Source of the DNA: Candidatus Thiodiazotropha sp. 'RUGA'
Lineage (GTDB): Bacteria; Pseudomonadota; Gammaproteobacteria; Chromatiales; Chromatiaceae
Assembly (NCBI GenBank): GCA_016842065.1
Contig: JAEPDS010000002.1
Coordinates: forward strand, 124,001 to 188,000
Direction of reading: 5' to 3'
DNA length: 64,000 bases
This document shows positions 1 to 13,140 of the stretch, piece after piece. Positions within the stretch are counted from its first letter, which is position 1, and every line of letters begins with the position of its first letter. Both the position numbers and the translations under genes were made by a program. The notes beneath the pieces are model-generated. The model was not told the origin of the DNA. It saw nothing but the letters and a program-made list of their open reading frames with translations, and did no database searches.

Positions 1-4563
<4,563 letters not shown>

Positions 4564-4565
4564 GC

Positions 4566-6017
4566 ATGGGTAAGCCAACTGGATTCAAAGAGATTGATCG
4601 TCAGGACCGGACCTATGCACCGGTGTCAGACCGGATCACCCACTACCAAGAGTTCGTCATCCCGCTGACCGACGAGAATGTCAGCCAGCAGGGTGCGCGC
4701 TGCATGGACTGCGGCATACCCTTCTGTCATCAGGGCTGCCCGGTAAACAATATCATTCCCGACTGGAACGATCTGGTCTACAAGGGCGACTGGCAGGCAG
4801 CCATCGATGTGCTGCACACCACCAACAACTTTCCCGAGTTCACCGGTCGTATCTGTCCGGCGCCTTGTGAAGCCTCCTGTACCCTGAACCTGGAAGATAC
4901 TCCGGTCACCATCAAGACCATCGAATACAGCATCATCGAAAAGGCCTGGAGCGAAGGCTGGGTGAAACCGCAGATTGCCGATCACAAGAGCGGCAAACGG
5001 GTTGCCGTGGTCGGCTCCGGACCGGCTGGCATGGCCGCCGCCCAACAGCTCGCCAGGGCAGGGCATGGCGTGGTGCTGTACGAAAAGCAGAACCGCATCG
5101 GTGGTCTGCTGCGCTACGGCATTCCCGATTTCAAGCTGGATAAAAAGATCATCGACCGCCGCATGGCGCAGATGCGCACCGAAGGTGTTGAGTTCAAGAC
5201 CAGCACCCACATCGGTGTGGATGTGGCCGGACGGCAGCTGCTGGACGATTTCGATGCGATCGTACTGACCGGTGGTTCGGAAAAGCCACGGGATCTGCCA
5301 ATCCCCGGCCGTGAGCTGAATGGCGTCCATTTCGCCATGGATTTTCTGCGCAGCAACAGCCACAGAGTGCAGGGCGACCATGTGGAGGATTTCATCTCCG
5401 CGGAAGGCAAGCATGTGGTGGTGATCGGTGGCGGTGATACCGGTTCCGACTGCATCGGCACCTCGAATCGTCATGGTGCTGCCTCGGTCACCCAGCTGGA
5501 GATACTCCCCAAACCTCCAGAAAAAGAGGAGAAGGGCACCACCTGGCCCAACTGGCCCAACAAGATGCGCACCTCCAGCTCCCAGGAAGAGGGTTGCGAG
5601 CGGATGTGGCAGATCGCCACCAAGCGTTTCATCGATGACGGGCAGGGCAACCTGGCCGCTGTCGAGTGCATCAAGGTCGAGTGGGAGAAGGACTCCGCCG
5701 GTAACTGGAAGATGAGCGAAGTCGACGGTTCGGAGTTCGAACTGAAAGCGGACCTGGTCACCCTCGCCATGGGCTTTGTCCATCCGGTGCATGAAGGCCT
5801 GCTGGAAGAGCTGGGTGTGGAACTCGATAATCGGGGCAATGTAAAAGCGGCCACCGAAGGGGGAACTGCCTACAAGACCTCCATCGATGGCGTATTCAGT
5901 GCCGGCGACATGCGTCGCGGTCAGTCCCTGGTGGTCTGGGCCATCCGAGAGGGTCGTCAATGCGCCCGTGCAGTTGACGAGTTCCTGATGGGAACCACCG
6001 ACCTGCCATTGTGGTAA
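4566..6017 (+). CDS. gltD: Glutamate synthase (NADPH) small subunit
   Basis: Small subunit of GOGAT, 483 residues, the usual length. It carries electrons from NADPH through FAD and two 4Fe-4S clusters to the large subunit. The N-terminal cluster cysteines are visible ([14 protein letters not shown] and CPAPCEASC). They are followed by an FAD-binding [10 protein letters not shown] motif near residue 150 and an NADPH-binding GGGDTGSD motif near residue 290. The ATG is 2 nt after the gltB stop, so translation is probably coupled. A strong hairpin with a T-run follows the stop. Confidence 0.97.
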   Translation: MGKPTGFKEIDRQDRTYAPVSDRITHYQEFVIPLTDENVSQQGARCMDCGIPFCHQGCPVNNIIPDWNDLVYKGDWQAAIDVLHTTNNFPEFTGRICPAPCEASCTLNLEDTPVTIKTIEYSIIEKAWSEGWVKPQIADHKSGKRVAVVGSGPAGMAAAQQLARAGHGVVLYEKQNRIGGLLRYGIPDFKLDKKIIDRRMAQMRTEGVEFKTSTHIGVDVAGRQLLDDFDAIVLTGGSEKPRDLPIPGRELNGVHFAMDFLRSNSHRVQGDHVEDFISAEGKHVVVIGGGDTGSDCIGTSNRHGAASVTQLEILPKPPEKEEKGTTWPNWPNKMRTSSSQEEGCERMWQIATKRFIDDGQGNLAAVECIKVEWEKDSAGNWKMSEVDGSEFELKADLVTLAMGFVHPVHEGLLEELGVELDNRGNVKAATEGGTAYKTSIDGVFSAGDMRRGQSLVVWAIREGRQCARAVDEFLMGTTDLPLW

Positions 6018-6025
6018 AACTTCAT

Positions 6026-6054
6026 CGGCCCGGGTACTCATCCCGGGCCGTTTT
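6026..6054 (+). terminator. Rho-independent terminator after gltD
   Basis: A perfect 9-bp stem (CGGCCCGGG with CCCGGGCCG) with a 7-nt loop is followed directly by TTTT. It lies 8 nt after the gltD stop and ends the gltBD operon. Confidence 0.9.
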
Positions 6055-6197
6055 CGTTGATTGAGCTTTTCCCCTCGTTATTGATGCGGCTGATATTCTG
6101 ATCAGCGGCTACCTTTTCTCAGATACCCTGATATTCCTTACTTCAACAATACGCCTTCGCAGAATTCGCTAAGTGTCTTGAATAAAAGGAACCTGCC

Positions 6198-6692
6198 ATG
6201 CTGATACGTGAAGCGACCGAAGCGGATTTTGAAGCGATCTGGCCAATCTTCAAAGAGATAGCCTCCGCTGGTGACACCTACGCCTACCCAACCGATACCA
6301 GCAAAAGCGAAGGCAAAAGGCTCTGGATGGATCTGCCAAGTAAAACCTATGTCGCGGTGGAAGGTGACAAAATCGTAGGCACCTATTACATCAAAACCAA
6401 TCAGGCCGGACCGGGCAGTCATGTCTGTAATTGCGGTTATATGGTGCCATCCTCATCCAGAGGCAAAGGCCTGGCCACCGCCATGTGCGAACATTCGCAA
6501 AAAATGGCCCGCGAAATGGATTACAAAGCCATGCAGTTCAATTTTGTCGCCTCAACCAACGAAGGCGCCGTGCGTCTGTGGCAGAAGCTCGGTTTTGAGA
6601 TTGTAGGACGCCTGCCGGAAGCCTTTAACCATCCAGTAAAAGGCTATGTTGATGCATTGGTCCTGTACAAATGGCTGGATTCTGAAAAGTAG
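6198..6692 (+). CDS. GNAT-family N-acetyltransferase
   Basis: A 164-residue protein of the GCN5-related acetyltransferase fold, predicted to transfer an acetyl group from acetyl-CoA to an unknown amine. It begins MLIREATEADFEAIWPIFKE, a typical GNAT first strand and helix. The acetyl-CoA loop is seen as SSRGKGLATAMCEH near residues 88-101, followed by a late FVASTNEGAVRLWQKLGFE motif. An AAAGGA ribosome site lies 5-10 nt upstream of the ATG. It stands alone between the gltD terminator and the integron integrase, which ends convergently 70 nt downstream. The substrate cannot be told from sequence. Confidence 0.88.
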   Translation: MLIREATEADFEAIWPIFKEIASAGDTYAYPTDTSKSEGKRLWMDLPSKTYVAVEGDKIVGTYYIKTNQAGPGSHVCNCGYMVPSSSRGKGLATAMCEHSQKMAREMDYKAMQFNFVASTNEGAVRLWQKLGFEIVGRLPEAFNHPVKGYVDALVLYKWLDSEK

Positions 6693-6762
6693 CTCAACCT
6701 TATTGGTGTTTAAAGGTTGCTGCTACACGGCAGCCATCCACTGACTATAAAAGTCCAGGTCA

Positions 6763-8142
6763 CTATAGCCGGTCCAATGGACTTCTGGCTCCATGGCTAC
6801 CGACCCCGGTGATATGGGTATAAATCATGGTAGTAGAGACATCGGCGTGTCCGAGCAGTGCTTGTATGGTTCGGATATCTGTACCGGTCTCCAGCAGGTG
6901 AGTGGCAAAGGAGTGTCTCATGGTATGGCTGGTTACCCGTTTGTTGATCCCGATCTGTTCCGCGGCCTGTTTGATGCAACGCTGGATGACAGACTGATGT
7001 ATATGGTGTCGGCGTACAGAGCCCGTGCGGGGATCTTGTGCAATTCGGCTGGCGGGAAAGAGATATTGCCAACGGAGCTCTTTCTCTGCGTTAGGGTATT
7101 TTCGAGCGAGTGCACCAGGAAGATAAACTGACCCATATCCGGCAGCCAGATCCTCCTCATGGATCTGCTTTACCCGCTCAACCTGAGCATGAAGTGCATC
7201 TGACAAACTCCCAGGCATCGGTACGGAACGATCTTTGTTACCTTTGCCGGAACGCACCAGGATCTGTTTGTAATCAAAATCCAGGTCGAGAATACGCAAA
7301 CGAACACACTCCATAACGCGCATACCGCTACCGTACATCAAATAGACCATCAGACGATTATTACCCGTCAGATTACGCAAAAGCGCTTTCACCTCCTGAG
7401 AACTCAAAACCGTCGGAAGACGTTTTGGCTTCTTTGGTCTTTTGAATGGTCCAATATCTCCTAAGGGCTGTTCTAACACGCGTGCGAAAAAAAAGACTAA
7501 AGCATTGAGTGCCTGGGCCTGAGTTGCCCCGGAAACCTTGCGTTTCAAGGTCAAATGTTCTAGAAATGAAGCAACGTCAGATTCCATGCAATCACAGGGA
7601 TGCTTCTCTTTATGGAAATAGAGAAATCGATTGATCCAGCCAAGATAGCAACGCTCGGTGTTTACCGAATAGTCGGGAAGACGGATCGCAACAAGAAATT
7701 TTCGGAACTGCTCAGGGAATTCTCTTCCCAGAAAGTTTTTAGGATCCTCCACAGCCTTATCAATCATCTCATAGGTGCGCGAGATGGTAGGGTGGCTCTG
7801 CTCCAAGGCCATGGATCCCGCCGACCAGTGCTGCCAATCAAACTCACTACTCCAGGGCCGCTTCAACAGGTGGCTGAACAGCAATCTGAGCGCATCGACC
7901 TTCTGGCGAAACTGCCAATCAGAGATTCGGGGTTCTCTAGCAAGCCGTTCAAGCCACTTTGTGAGCGTTTCGGCCGTATGATTGCGCAAGCGGATATCGG
8001 GATGGTCCGCAATATAGTGTTCAACATGTCGTCGATACCAGTGTTTGGACTTATCAGAGATCCGAAAAAGCGACAATATCTCAATATATTGCGACCAAAA
8101 ACGCGCTACGCGTGGGTCTGCCGTACGTTCTGCCAGATCCAT
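6763..8142 (-). CDS. intI: Integron integrase (tyrosine recombinase) with an N-terminal extension
   Basis: Site-specific tyrosine recombinase that moves cassettes between attC and attI. The C-terminal catalytic domain has the Arg in YGSGMRVMECVRL, HTMRHSFATHLL, and LGHADVSTTMIYTH with the nucleophilic Tyr. The IntI-specific insertion is present (YPNAEKELRWQYLFPASR), which separates it from XerC/D. It is 459 residues, against about 320-340 for usual integron integrases. The extra part is an N-terminal domain of about 125 residues that itself looks like a SAM-like DNA-binding domain and precedes the normal one (from about residue 138). The gene diverges from the cassettes. I see no clear LexA box upstream. 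Start ATG at 8140-8142. Confidence 0.95.
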   Translation of the reverse strand: MDLAERTADPRVARFWSQYIEILSLFRISDKSKHWYRRHVEHYIADHPDIRLRNHTAETLTKWLERLAREPRISDWQFRQKVDALRLLFSHLLKRPWSSEFDWQHWSAGSMALEQSHPTISRTYEMIDKAVEDPKNFLGREFPEQFRKFLVAIRLPDYSVNTERCYLGWINRFLYFHKEKHPCDCMESDVASFLEHLTLKRKVSGATQAQALNALVFFFARVLEQPLGDIGPFKRPKKPKRLPTVLSSQEVKALLRNLTGNNRLMVYLMYGSGMRVMECVRLRILDLDFDYKQILVRSGKGNKDRSVPMPGSLSDALHAQVERVKQIHEEDLAAGYGSVYLPGALARKYPNAEKELRWQYLFPASRIAQDPRTGSVRRHHIHQSVIQRCIKQAAEQIGINKRVTSHTMRHSFATHLLETGTDIRTIQALLGHADVSTTMIYTHITGVGSHGARSPLDRL

Positions 8143-8272
8143 GGCTCTGTGTACTCCATATTGAGTTACTCACTTCATGAGTACATTTATAGAACATATT
8201 ACACGATATTGCAATATCAGCGCCAGCAACATATTCCAATATCGGCGGCAGTAAGATAATCAACTGTTAACT
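8143..8272 (+). promoter_or_regulatory. attI / divergent promoter region of the integron
   Basis: Region between the integrase start and cassette 1. A simple core site GTTAACT is at 8266-8272 and would be the attI crossover. Upstream are a perfect 14-bp palindrome GATATTGCAATATC (8205-8218), a related imperfect copy ATATTCCAATAT (8231-8242) and TGAGTTACTCA (8162-8172). These could be integrase-binding or repressor sites for the divergent promoters. The cassette promoter Pc is expected here or inside intI; I cannot assign its -35/-10 with confidence. Confidence 0.6.
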
Positions 8273-8279
8273 TGTGAAA

Positions 8280-8702
8280 ATGAGAATCTTCTATTCGGCA
8301 AACTCAGATCCAATGATTCTAGATTCTGTTAAGAATCTAAATGAAATCTATAAAACATTGGTTGAGTTCACTGAGTCTGATAAAAAGAAAGTAAAAATTA
8401 ATGCAATTGTGAAGGGGAATCCTGAACCATACAGTGAGTTTCTACCCTACATTGAGCTAACAAAATCTGAAGGTAAAGTGTTTGTTAAATTCAACGAAGA
8501 TAGAGGTTTGCTAATAACTGGCTCAAAAGCAAAGTTAATCAAGTATATTGAGGCCTTCAGGTTCAGCGCTAATGAAGATGGAAATCACCATCATCCAGAG
8601 TTCGAGCTGGTCAATGAAAACAGTTTTAGTATGGGTGGTTTATGGCCATTTATAGAGGCAGATAACGACTATGTTGCAGAACATCAAGCGTTTGCAAGTT
8701 AA
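8280..8702 (+). CDS. Cassette 1 ORF, unknown (weakly Imm32-like)
   Basis: A protein of about 140 residues and the first cassette after attI, so the one most likely expressed from the integron promoter. It is an AT-rich acidic protein with no signal peptide. The middle (VKFNEDRGLLITGSKAKLI) followed by a His-rich HHHPEFEL segment recalls the Imm32-type immunity fold, but this is a weak impression and not an assignment. A GTG at 8274 in frame is an alternative start; the ATG at 8280 is preferred. No good ribosome site is visible, as is common for cassettes. The stop codon lies inside the attC R'' box. Confidence 0.7.
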   Translation: MRIFYSANSDPMILDSVKNLNEIYKTLVEFTESDKKKVKINAIVKGNPEPYSEFLPYIELTKSEGKVFVKFNEDRGLLITGSKAKLIKYIEAFRFSANEDGNHHHPEFELVNENSFSMGGLWPFIEADNDYVAEHQAFAS

Positions 8703-8762
8703 CCAGGCCTTACAGCGGACACAGTCGCTAACGCGCCTGCTCCGCTGAAGGCAACGTTATGC
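8697..8762 (+). other. attC site 1
   Basis: R'' box AGTTAAC at 8697-8703 and R' box GTTATGC at 8756-8762. The inner inverted repeat is CAGCGGA (8713-8719) with TCCGCTG (8741-8747). It is closely similar to attC 9. Confidence 0.85.
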
Positions 8763-8773
8763 ATAAGTAGAAA

Positions 8774-9253
8774 ATGGATATCACAGAAGACATAAATTTG
8801 TTCAGAGAGACTGCAAGGCATCTATGGAATTTCTCAATTCGTTCTAATGCAAATTGGGATAGTGCTGATGCATTTGGTGAAATATGTAAAGAATTATTTA
8901 CCGAGTTGGTCTTGTCTCGCAATGATTTAACTATTTCCGTAATCCCAATGGATGATAACGCTAACTATTTGTCAGAGTATCGTATTTATAAAGAAGGCGA
9001 TGGCAAGCTACCATTAATGGTAAATAGAGAAATCCCACCTTCAGGATACTGGGATCACCCTGTTGATTGGATTTCTCCAGAACATGATAATGATATTCGA
9101 CCAATCTGTTTTTTTGATTTTGATCTATTAGGCTGGAGAGACTTGGAATATTTACGGGTGAAAGTATTAAAATGCCAATCTAATCCTGAAATAGAAGGTA
9201 GAGAGGCATTAATAGAGTGTAAGCATGTTAGCGTAGAGGCAATAAATGCATAA
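8774..9253 (+). CDS. Cassette 2 ORF, unknown
   Basis: A 159-residue soluble, acidic protein with no motif I recognise and no signal peptide or membrane segment. It fills one cassette, is AT-rich, and its stop (TAA) falls in the R'' box of the next attC. This packing supports a real cassette gene. Function unknown. Confidence 0.75.
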   Translation: MDITEDINLFRETARHLWNFSIRSNANWDSADAFGEICKELFTELVLSRNDLTISVIPMDDNANYLSEYRIYKEGDGKLPLMVNREIPPSGYWDHPVDWISPEHDNDIRPICFFDFDLLGWRDLEYLRVKVLKCQSNPEIEGREALIECKHVSVEAINA

Positions 9254-9295
9254 CAAAACATTACAGCGGACAAGCCGCTGAATGCGGCGTTATGT
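9248..9295 (+). other. attC site 2
   Basis: R'' GCATAAC at 9248-9254 and R' GTTATGT at 9289-9295. It is short, with an inner CAGCGGA / CCGCTGA pair. Confidence 0.85.
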
Positions 9296-9318
9296 GAAAT
9301 GAGTAATAGCAACTGACA

Positions 9319-9615
9319 ATGATATTTGCTGAATTGCAATATGATGAACATTACGAGCTTATGCATAAAAAGTTATTAAGCTATATAAAATCGAATTTTG
9401 GTTTTGTTAGGTCGGGATTGCAATGTGACTCATGGATATGGATTCAAGAAGATGGAGAAAAGGTAGAGATAGATACTTTTTCAGCAATGGTGCATCAGGT
9501 TAAGTCTTCTAATAAAGAGAGTAAGTTGGCTCAAAAGGTTATTGAGATACTAAAAAATAAATACGAGGTTAAGGTTTTTGATAAACCCATACTTGAGCCC
9601 CATGAAGATATTTAA
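9319..9615 (+). CDS. Cassette 3 ORF, unknown small protein
   Basis: A 98-residue protein with no recognised domain. It is a mixed alpha/beta-looking sequence with a conserved-looking core WIWIQEDGEKVEIDTFSAMV and no signal or membrane segment. It occupies its cassette alone, with the stop 9 nt before the attC R'' box. Function unknown. Confidence 0.7.
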   Translation: MIFAELQYDEHYELMHKKLLSYIKSNFGFVRSGLQCDSWIWIQEDGEKVEIDTFSAMVHQVKSSNKESKLAQKVIEILKNKYEVKVFDKPILEPHEDI

Positions 9616-9623
9616 GTGTGTTC

Positions 9624-9681
9624 ACATAACAAGTCATTCCAGCCGACCGCTAAAGCGGACGGCTGAATTCAAGCGTTATCG
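9624..9681 (+). other. attC site 3, abutting the group II intron
   Basis: R'' ACATAAC at 9624-9630 and R' GTTATCG at 9675-9681. The inner stem pairs CAGCCG with CGGCTG, enclosing ACCGCTAAAGCGGA. Intron-like sequence begins directly after, or within, the R' box. Confidence 0.85.
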
Positions 9682-11680
9682 CGCTGGGCAAAGCCCAGCG
9701 TATCTTACAGGGTGCAAGTCCCTGTCGGGCAAGGGCTAGCCACCCACCCGTATCGCGTGTTGATCTCACTGCGGAGCCAGTAATGGTGAACAAAGAAGTG
9801 AGGTAAGCGTACACAGAGAAACCTGTAGGCCGTAGGGGAGGTCGCGCTCCCTGAAGAGCTGGTACAGCTTCGACATAATCAGTTCCGGATGCCGAGGGTT
9901 TTAACGCACACCGAAGGCAACACAGAAGCAACCGCGAAGGCGATGGTTGTGGAGATCCGGCGGAGTCATCAGGCCGTGGCATGCAAGTAGAGATACGTTG
10001 AGGAACCCAGGAAGCCCCAAAAGCTCCTGATCGAGGTAAGCTGATGAAACTGACAGCGTTGGGACACGTAAGGGTGAAGAGCCCGGACACGGTGTGGGCG
10101 CGGGAGGCAGCATCGAACACGGAGCGATCAGGTAGGCGCAAGCCAATGCCCAGGGGTGTCTTATCAAGCATAGTACTCAGGGGTGGGGAAAGCCTGCCAC
10201 AAGGGGAAGGACTTGACGGAAGTACGTAGCCCGCAAAGGAAACTCGCGCCGGACATCGTAGGGCTGGAGCAACGCGAGACAACCTCACTGTGGGGAATAG
10301 CCAAGCGGGCGCAAGCCTGCAAAGACCATCGTTTTCAGAACCTCTACCGGTTGCTGGATGCCAACCTGCTACTCGCCTGCTGGGACGATCTGAACAAGAA
10401 AGCCGCCAGTGGCGTGGATGGAGTAACGGCAGCGGCGTATGCAGAGGAGCTCATCGCTAATATCCAAGGCCTGGCCGAGCGTCTGAAGACGAAACGTTAC
10501 CGAACCAGACTGGTTCGGCGCTGTTACATCCCCAAGGACAACGGCGGAGAAAGGCCGCTGGGGATACCCGCCCTGGAAGACAAATTGGTGCAGTCCGCCT
10601 GCGCCAAGATCTTAAGCGCCATTTACGAAGCCGACTTCCTGTCGGTCAGTTATGGCTATCGCCCGGGTCTCAGTGCCAAGGACGCCGTCGGTGACTTGGG
10701 ATTCAACCTGCAATACGGCCGCTTTGGTCATGTTGTCGAAGCCGACATCAAAGGCTATTTCGACAGAATCGACCACGACGGGCTGCTGCAGATATTGAGT
10801 CACAGAATCGACGACAAGGCCTTTCTCTCCCTCATCCGCCAATGGCTCAAAGCGGGTATTATGGACATCGACGGGCAGATACTGCACCCGGTGACCGGCA
10901 GCCCACAAGGCGGCATTGTCTCGCCGATTCTGGCCAATGTGTACCTGCATCACGTAATCGATCTCTGGTTCGATCGCGAGGTCAAGGCACACAGCCAAGG
11001 CCAGACACTGCTCATCCGCTACGCGGATGATTATGTCTGTGCCTTTCAGTATCGACGTGATGCCGAACGGTTCTATCGGGTTATGCCGAAACGGCTGGAG
11101 AAATTCGGTCTCCAGGCAGCCCCCGATAAAACCCGTATACTGCGCTTTAGCCGCTTTCATCTTGGCCTGCGTCGACGCTTCACCTTTCTGGGTTTCGAGC
11201 TCTACTGGGCCAGAGACCGCAGAGGTGATTTGCGCGTAATGAAGCGCACGGCGCGCAAGAAGCTGGAAATGGCCAAGCGTCGGATGAAGCAGTGGATCAA
11301 AAGCAATCGCCACCTGCCAGGGCGGCAGTTCATCAAAGGGCTGAATCGCAAACTGGTGGGACACTACAACTACTTCGGGATACGCAGTAATGGCGACTCG
11401 GTGAATAGCTTTTACCACCATAGCATCGGCTGTGCCTACAAATGGCTCAATCGACGCGGTGGGAAGAAAAGCAGTTTCACCTGGGCGACGTTCAAGGTAG
11501 CCTTGAAGAAACTAGGTGTGGCATTGCCCAGATACGTAGAGAGGAAGAAACAGCATGCAGTCTTTGCCTGAAAACGCACCCGTCGCGAAAGCGAGTATAA
11601 CCGAGGAACCGGATGCGGGAAAACTGCACGTCCGGGTCTGTGCGGGGGGTGCCCGGTAACGGGTGCTCCTACCGTGAAAT
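9682..11680 (+). mobile_element. Group II intron inside cassette 4
   Basis: About 2.0 kb of ribozyme-type sequence surrounds a maturase gene. The 5' end has a CGCTGGGC-AAA-GCCCAGCG hairpin (from about 9682) and an ACAGGGTGCAAGTCCCTGT stem, as in bacterial group II domain I. 9682-10182 holds domains I-III with no other gene. Domain V is read at about 11605-11637 (ACCGGATGCGG / CTGCACGTCCGGGT) and a domain VI stem at about 11642-11672. Exact ends are uncertain: I cannot find a clean GTGYG 5' start. The 3' end is placed near 11680, before cassette 4's own ORF. Confidence 0.85.
10183..11571 (+). CDS. Group II intron reverse transcriptase/maturase
   Basis: Intron-encoded protein of 462 residues. 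Reverse-transcriptase blocks are seen in order: AASGVDGVTAAAY (RT1), IPKDNGGERPLGIPALEDKL (RT2), SYGYRPGLSAKDAV, EADIKGYFDRIDHDGL, GSPQGGIVSPILANVYLHH (RT4) and the catalytic YADDY (RT5). A maturase X domain follows with GHYNYFGIRSNG near the C-terminus. There is no HNH endonuclease domain, so mobility would depend on single-stranded or replication-fork targets. It appears intact. The N-terminal start is the first in-frame ATG and may be later, since RT homology begins about residue 35. Large antisense ORFs here are shadows. Confidence 0.95.
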   Translation: MGKACHKGKDLTEVRSPQRKLAPDIVGLEQRETTSLWGIAKRAQACKDHRFQNLYRLLDANLLLACWDDLNKKAASGVDGVTAAAYAEELIANIQGLAERLKTKRYRTRLVRRCYIPKDNGGERPLGIPALEDKLVQSACAKILSAIYEADFLSVSYGYRPGLSAKDAVGDLGFNLQYGRFGHVVEADIKGYFDRIDHDGLLQILSHRIDDKAFLSLIRQWLKAGIMDIDGQILHPVTGSPQGGIVSPILANVYLHHVIDLWFDREVKAHSQGQTLLIRYADDYVCAFQYRRDAERFYRVMPKRLEKFGLQAAPDKTRILRFSRFHLGLRRRFTFLGFELYWARDRRGDLRVMKRTARKKLEMAKRRMKQWIKSNRHLPGRQFIKGLNRKLVGHYNYFGIRSNGDSVNSFYHHSIGCAYKWLNRRGGKKSSFTWATFKVALKKLGVALPRYVERKKQHAVFA

Positions 11681-11707
11681 GTGTAAGAAAAGAGCTGCTT
11701 TATACTA

Positions 11708-12694
11708 ATGACCAAACGAAATAGAAAAGTAGGTTCAATAAAAACTGAACTCCTGACGAAGTCAAGAGAATCCATGTTGGCTGCGGTACAAATATTTAAC
11801 AATCCTAACATTCTGTTTAAATCTGAAACATTTATCGTGTTGTCCATCATCTCTTGGACGTACATGCTTCACGCATACTACCGATCTAAAAAGATCGAGT
11901 ATCGATATTATGAAATGCATGGAACAAGAAAACGATTTGATAAGACGAAGAGAGGGGCTTTTAAATATTGGGAGCTTGAAAGGTGCTTAAATGATAATAC
12001 TTGCCCTATTGATAATGTAGCTAAGTCTAATTTGAAATTTCTAATCGGTTTGCGCCATGAAATAGAGCATCAAATGACAACTAGAATTGATGATTATTTG
12101 AGCGCAAGATTTCAAGCATGTTGTCTAAACTACAATCACTATATAAAAAAGCTATTCGAGCGGAAGCTAGGCATAGATAAACATCTTTCGTTTTCATTGC
12201 AATTCTCGTCTATAGATGAAAAACATGCAGCTCAATTACGGGAGTTCAGTGACTTACCGAAAAATATTTCGGCATATATAAACGATTTCGATTCGGGTCT
12301 TCCTGATGAAGAATACAACGATATGAGGTATTCGTATCGTGTCTTATACGTACCAAAATCAGCAAATCGTAAAGGCCAGGCGGATAAAGTGATAGAGTTT
12401 CTTCCGGCAAACTCGCCTGAAGCAGAGCAGCTCAATAAAGAGTATGTGCTTATAAAGGAAAAAGAAAAACAAAAATATCTCCCAAGTAAGATAGTGCAAC
12501 TATTGCAGGAAGAGGGCTACACTAACTTTAAACAGCACCAGCATACGCTTTTATGGAAAGCAAAAAATGCAAAAAGTAATGGAAAGGGGTTTGGGGTTCA
12601 AGTAGCAAAAACGTGGTACTGGTACGATACATGGCTAAACGAAGTGAAGAAGCACTGTGAAGAAAATAGTGAGCAATACGGCAAAAACACATAA
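11708..12694 (+). CDS. Cassette 4 ORF: DUF3644 / HEPN-like protein
   Basis: A 328-residue protein whose N-terminal half matches my memory of DUF3644: a LLTKSRESMLAAVQIFNNP start, a hydrophobic helix (FIVLSIISWTYMLHAY) and a late RHEIEH. The last gives an R-x4-H motif as in HEPN ribonucleases, at about residues 117-122. The C-terminal part is Lys-rich and may bind nucleic acid. DUF3644 proteins are often found near defence genes. Here it is alone in an integron cassette, directly downstream of the group II intron. Its promoter and ribosome site would therefore be separated from attI by the intron. The RNase role is inference. Confidence 0.78.
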   Translation: MTKRNRKVGSIKTELLTKSRESMLAAVQIFNNPNILFKSETFIVLSIISWTYMLHAYYRSKKIEYRYYEMHGTRKRFDKTKRGAFKYWELERCLNDNTCPIDNVAKSNLKFLIGLRHEIEHQMTTRIDDYLSARFQACCLNYNHYIKKLFERKLGIDKHLSFSLQFSSIDEKHAAQLREFSDLPKNISAYINDFDSGLPDEEYNDMRYSYRVLYVPKSANRKGQADKVIEFLPANSPEAEQLNKEYVLIKEKEKQKYLPSKIVQLLQEEGYTNFKQHQHTLLWKAKNAKSNGKGFGVQVAKTWYWYDTWLNEVKKHCEENSEQYGKNT

Positions 12695-12751
12695 CCATCG
12701 GCTCCAGTGGATGCTCGCGACCGCTCGCCCCACTGAGCCGGGGCGTTATGC
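12689..12751 (+). other. attC site 4
   Basis: R'' ACATAAC at 12689-12695 and R' GTTATGC at 12745-12751. The arms GGCTCCAGTGG / CCCACTGAGCC are almost the same as in attC 6. Confidence 0.85.
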
Positions 12752-12757
12752 AAATCA

Positions 12758-13045
12758 ATGATGCTGAGAGACGCAATACAAATACAGTTTCCTCAAAACC
12801 CAGATCCAAACATAAGGAATAGGGCCTTAAATTACATTGAAGATATATATAGGTATCTAGAAGATCACCAACTAGGCACTATCGAAGAAATTGATAGCTA
12901 TTCAAATGGAGAGTTCATTGTAAGAATAAAATCAAAACGAAGTCTTGGTGAAATAAAGCGTGAAATTATTCGTATCTTGAATCAGCACAATCTCTCAAAA
13001 GAAGGTACTATAAATTTAATTGCAAGGAGTTCTAGTAGTCTATGA
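12758..13045 (+). CDS. Cassette 5 ORF, unknown small protein
   Basis: A 95-residue basic protein, possibly alpha-beta (SNGEFIVRIKSKRSLGEIKR), with no recognised domain or signal. It starts 7 nt after the R' box of attC 4 and ends just before attC 5. Two successive ATGs (12758 and 12761) are possible starts. Confidence 0.7.
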   Translation: MMLRDAIQIQFPQNPDPNIRNRALNYIEDIYRYLEDHQLGTIEEIDSYSNGEFIVRIKSKRSLGEIKREIIRILNQHNLSKEGTINLIARSSSSL

Positions 13046-13049
13046 CCAT

Positions 13050-13130
13050 GCATAACAATTCGTTCTTGTCGCCCCTTCGGGGCTGGGACGCCCGGCTAGC
13101 GCCGGCCGCCCCAAAACTTGGTCGTTATGG
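13050..13130 (+). other. attC site 5
   Basis: R'' GCATAAC at 13050-13056 and R' GTTATGG at 13124-13130. The interior is GC-rich with several short palindromes. Confidence 0.82.
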
Positions 13131-13140
13131 TTAAAAGAAG

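Noticed and set aside
4626-6041. Long minus-strand open frame (471 codons) opposite gltD
   Set aside because: Shadow frame; gltD on the other strand is certain.
9650-10288. Minus-strand frame (212 codons) across the intron's 5' part
   Set aside because: It lies antisense to ribozyme domains; similar artefact proteins are often annotated over structured RNAs.
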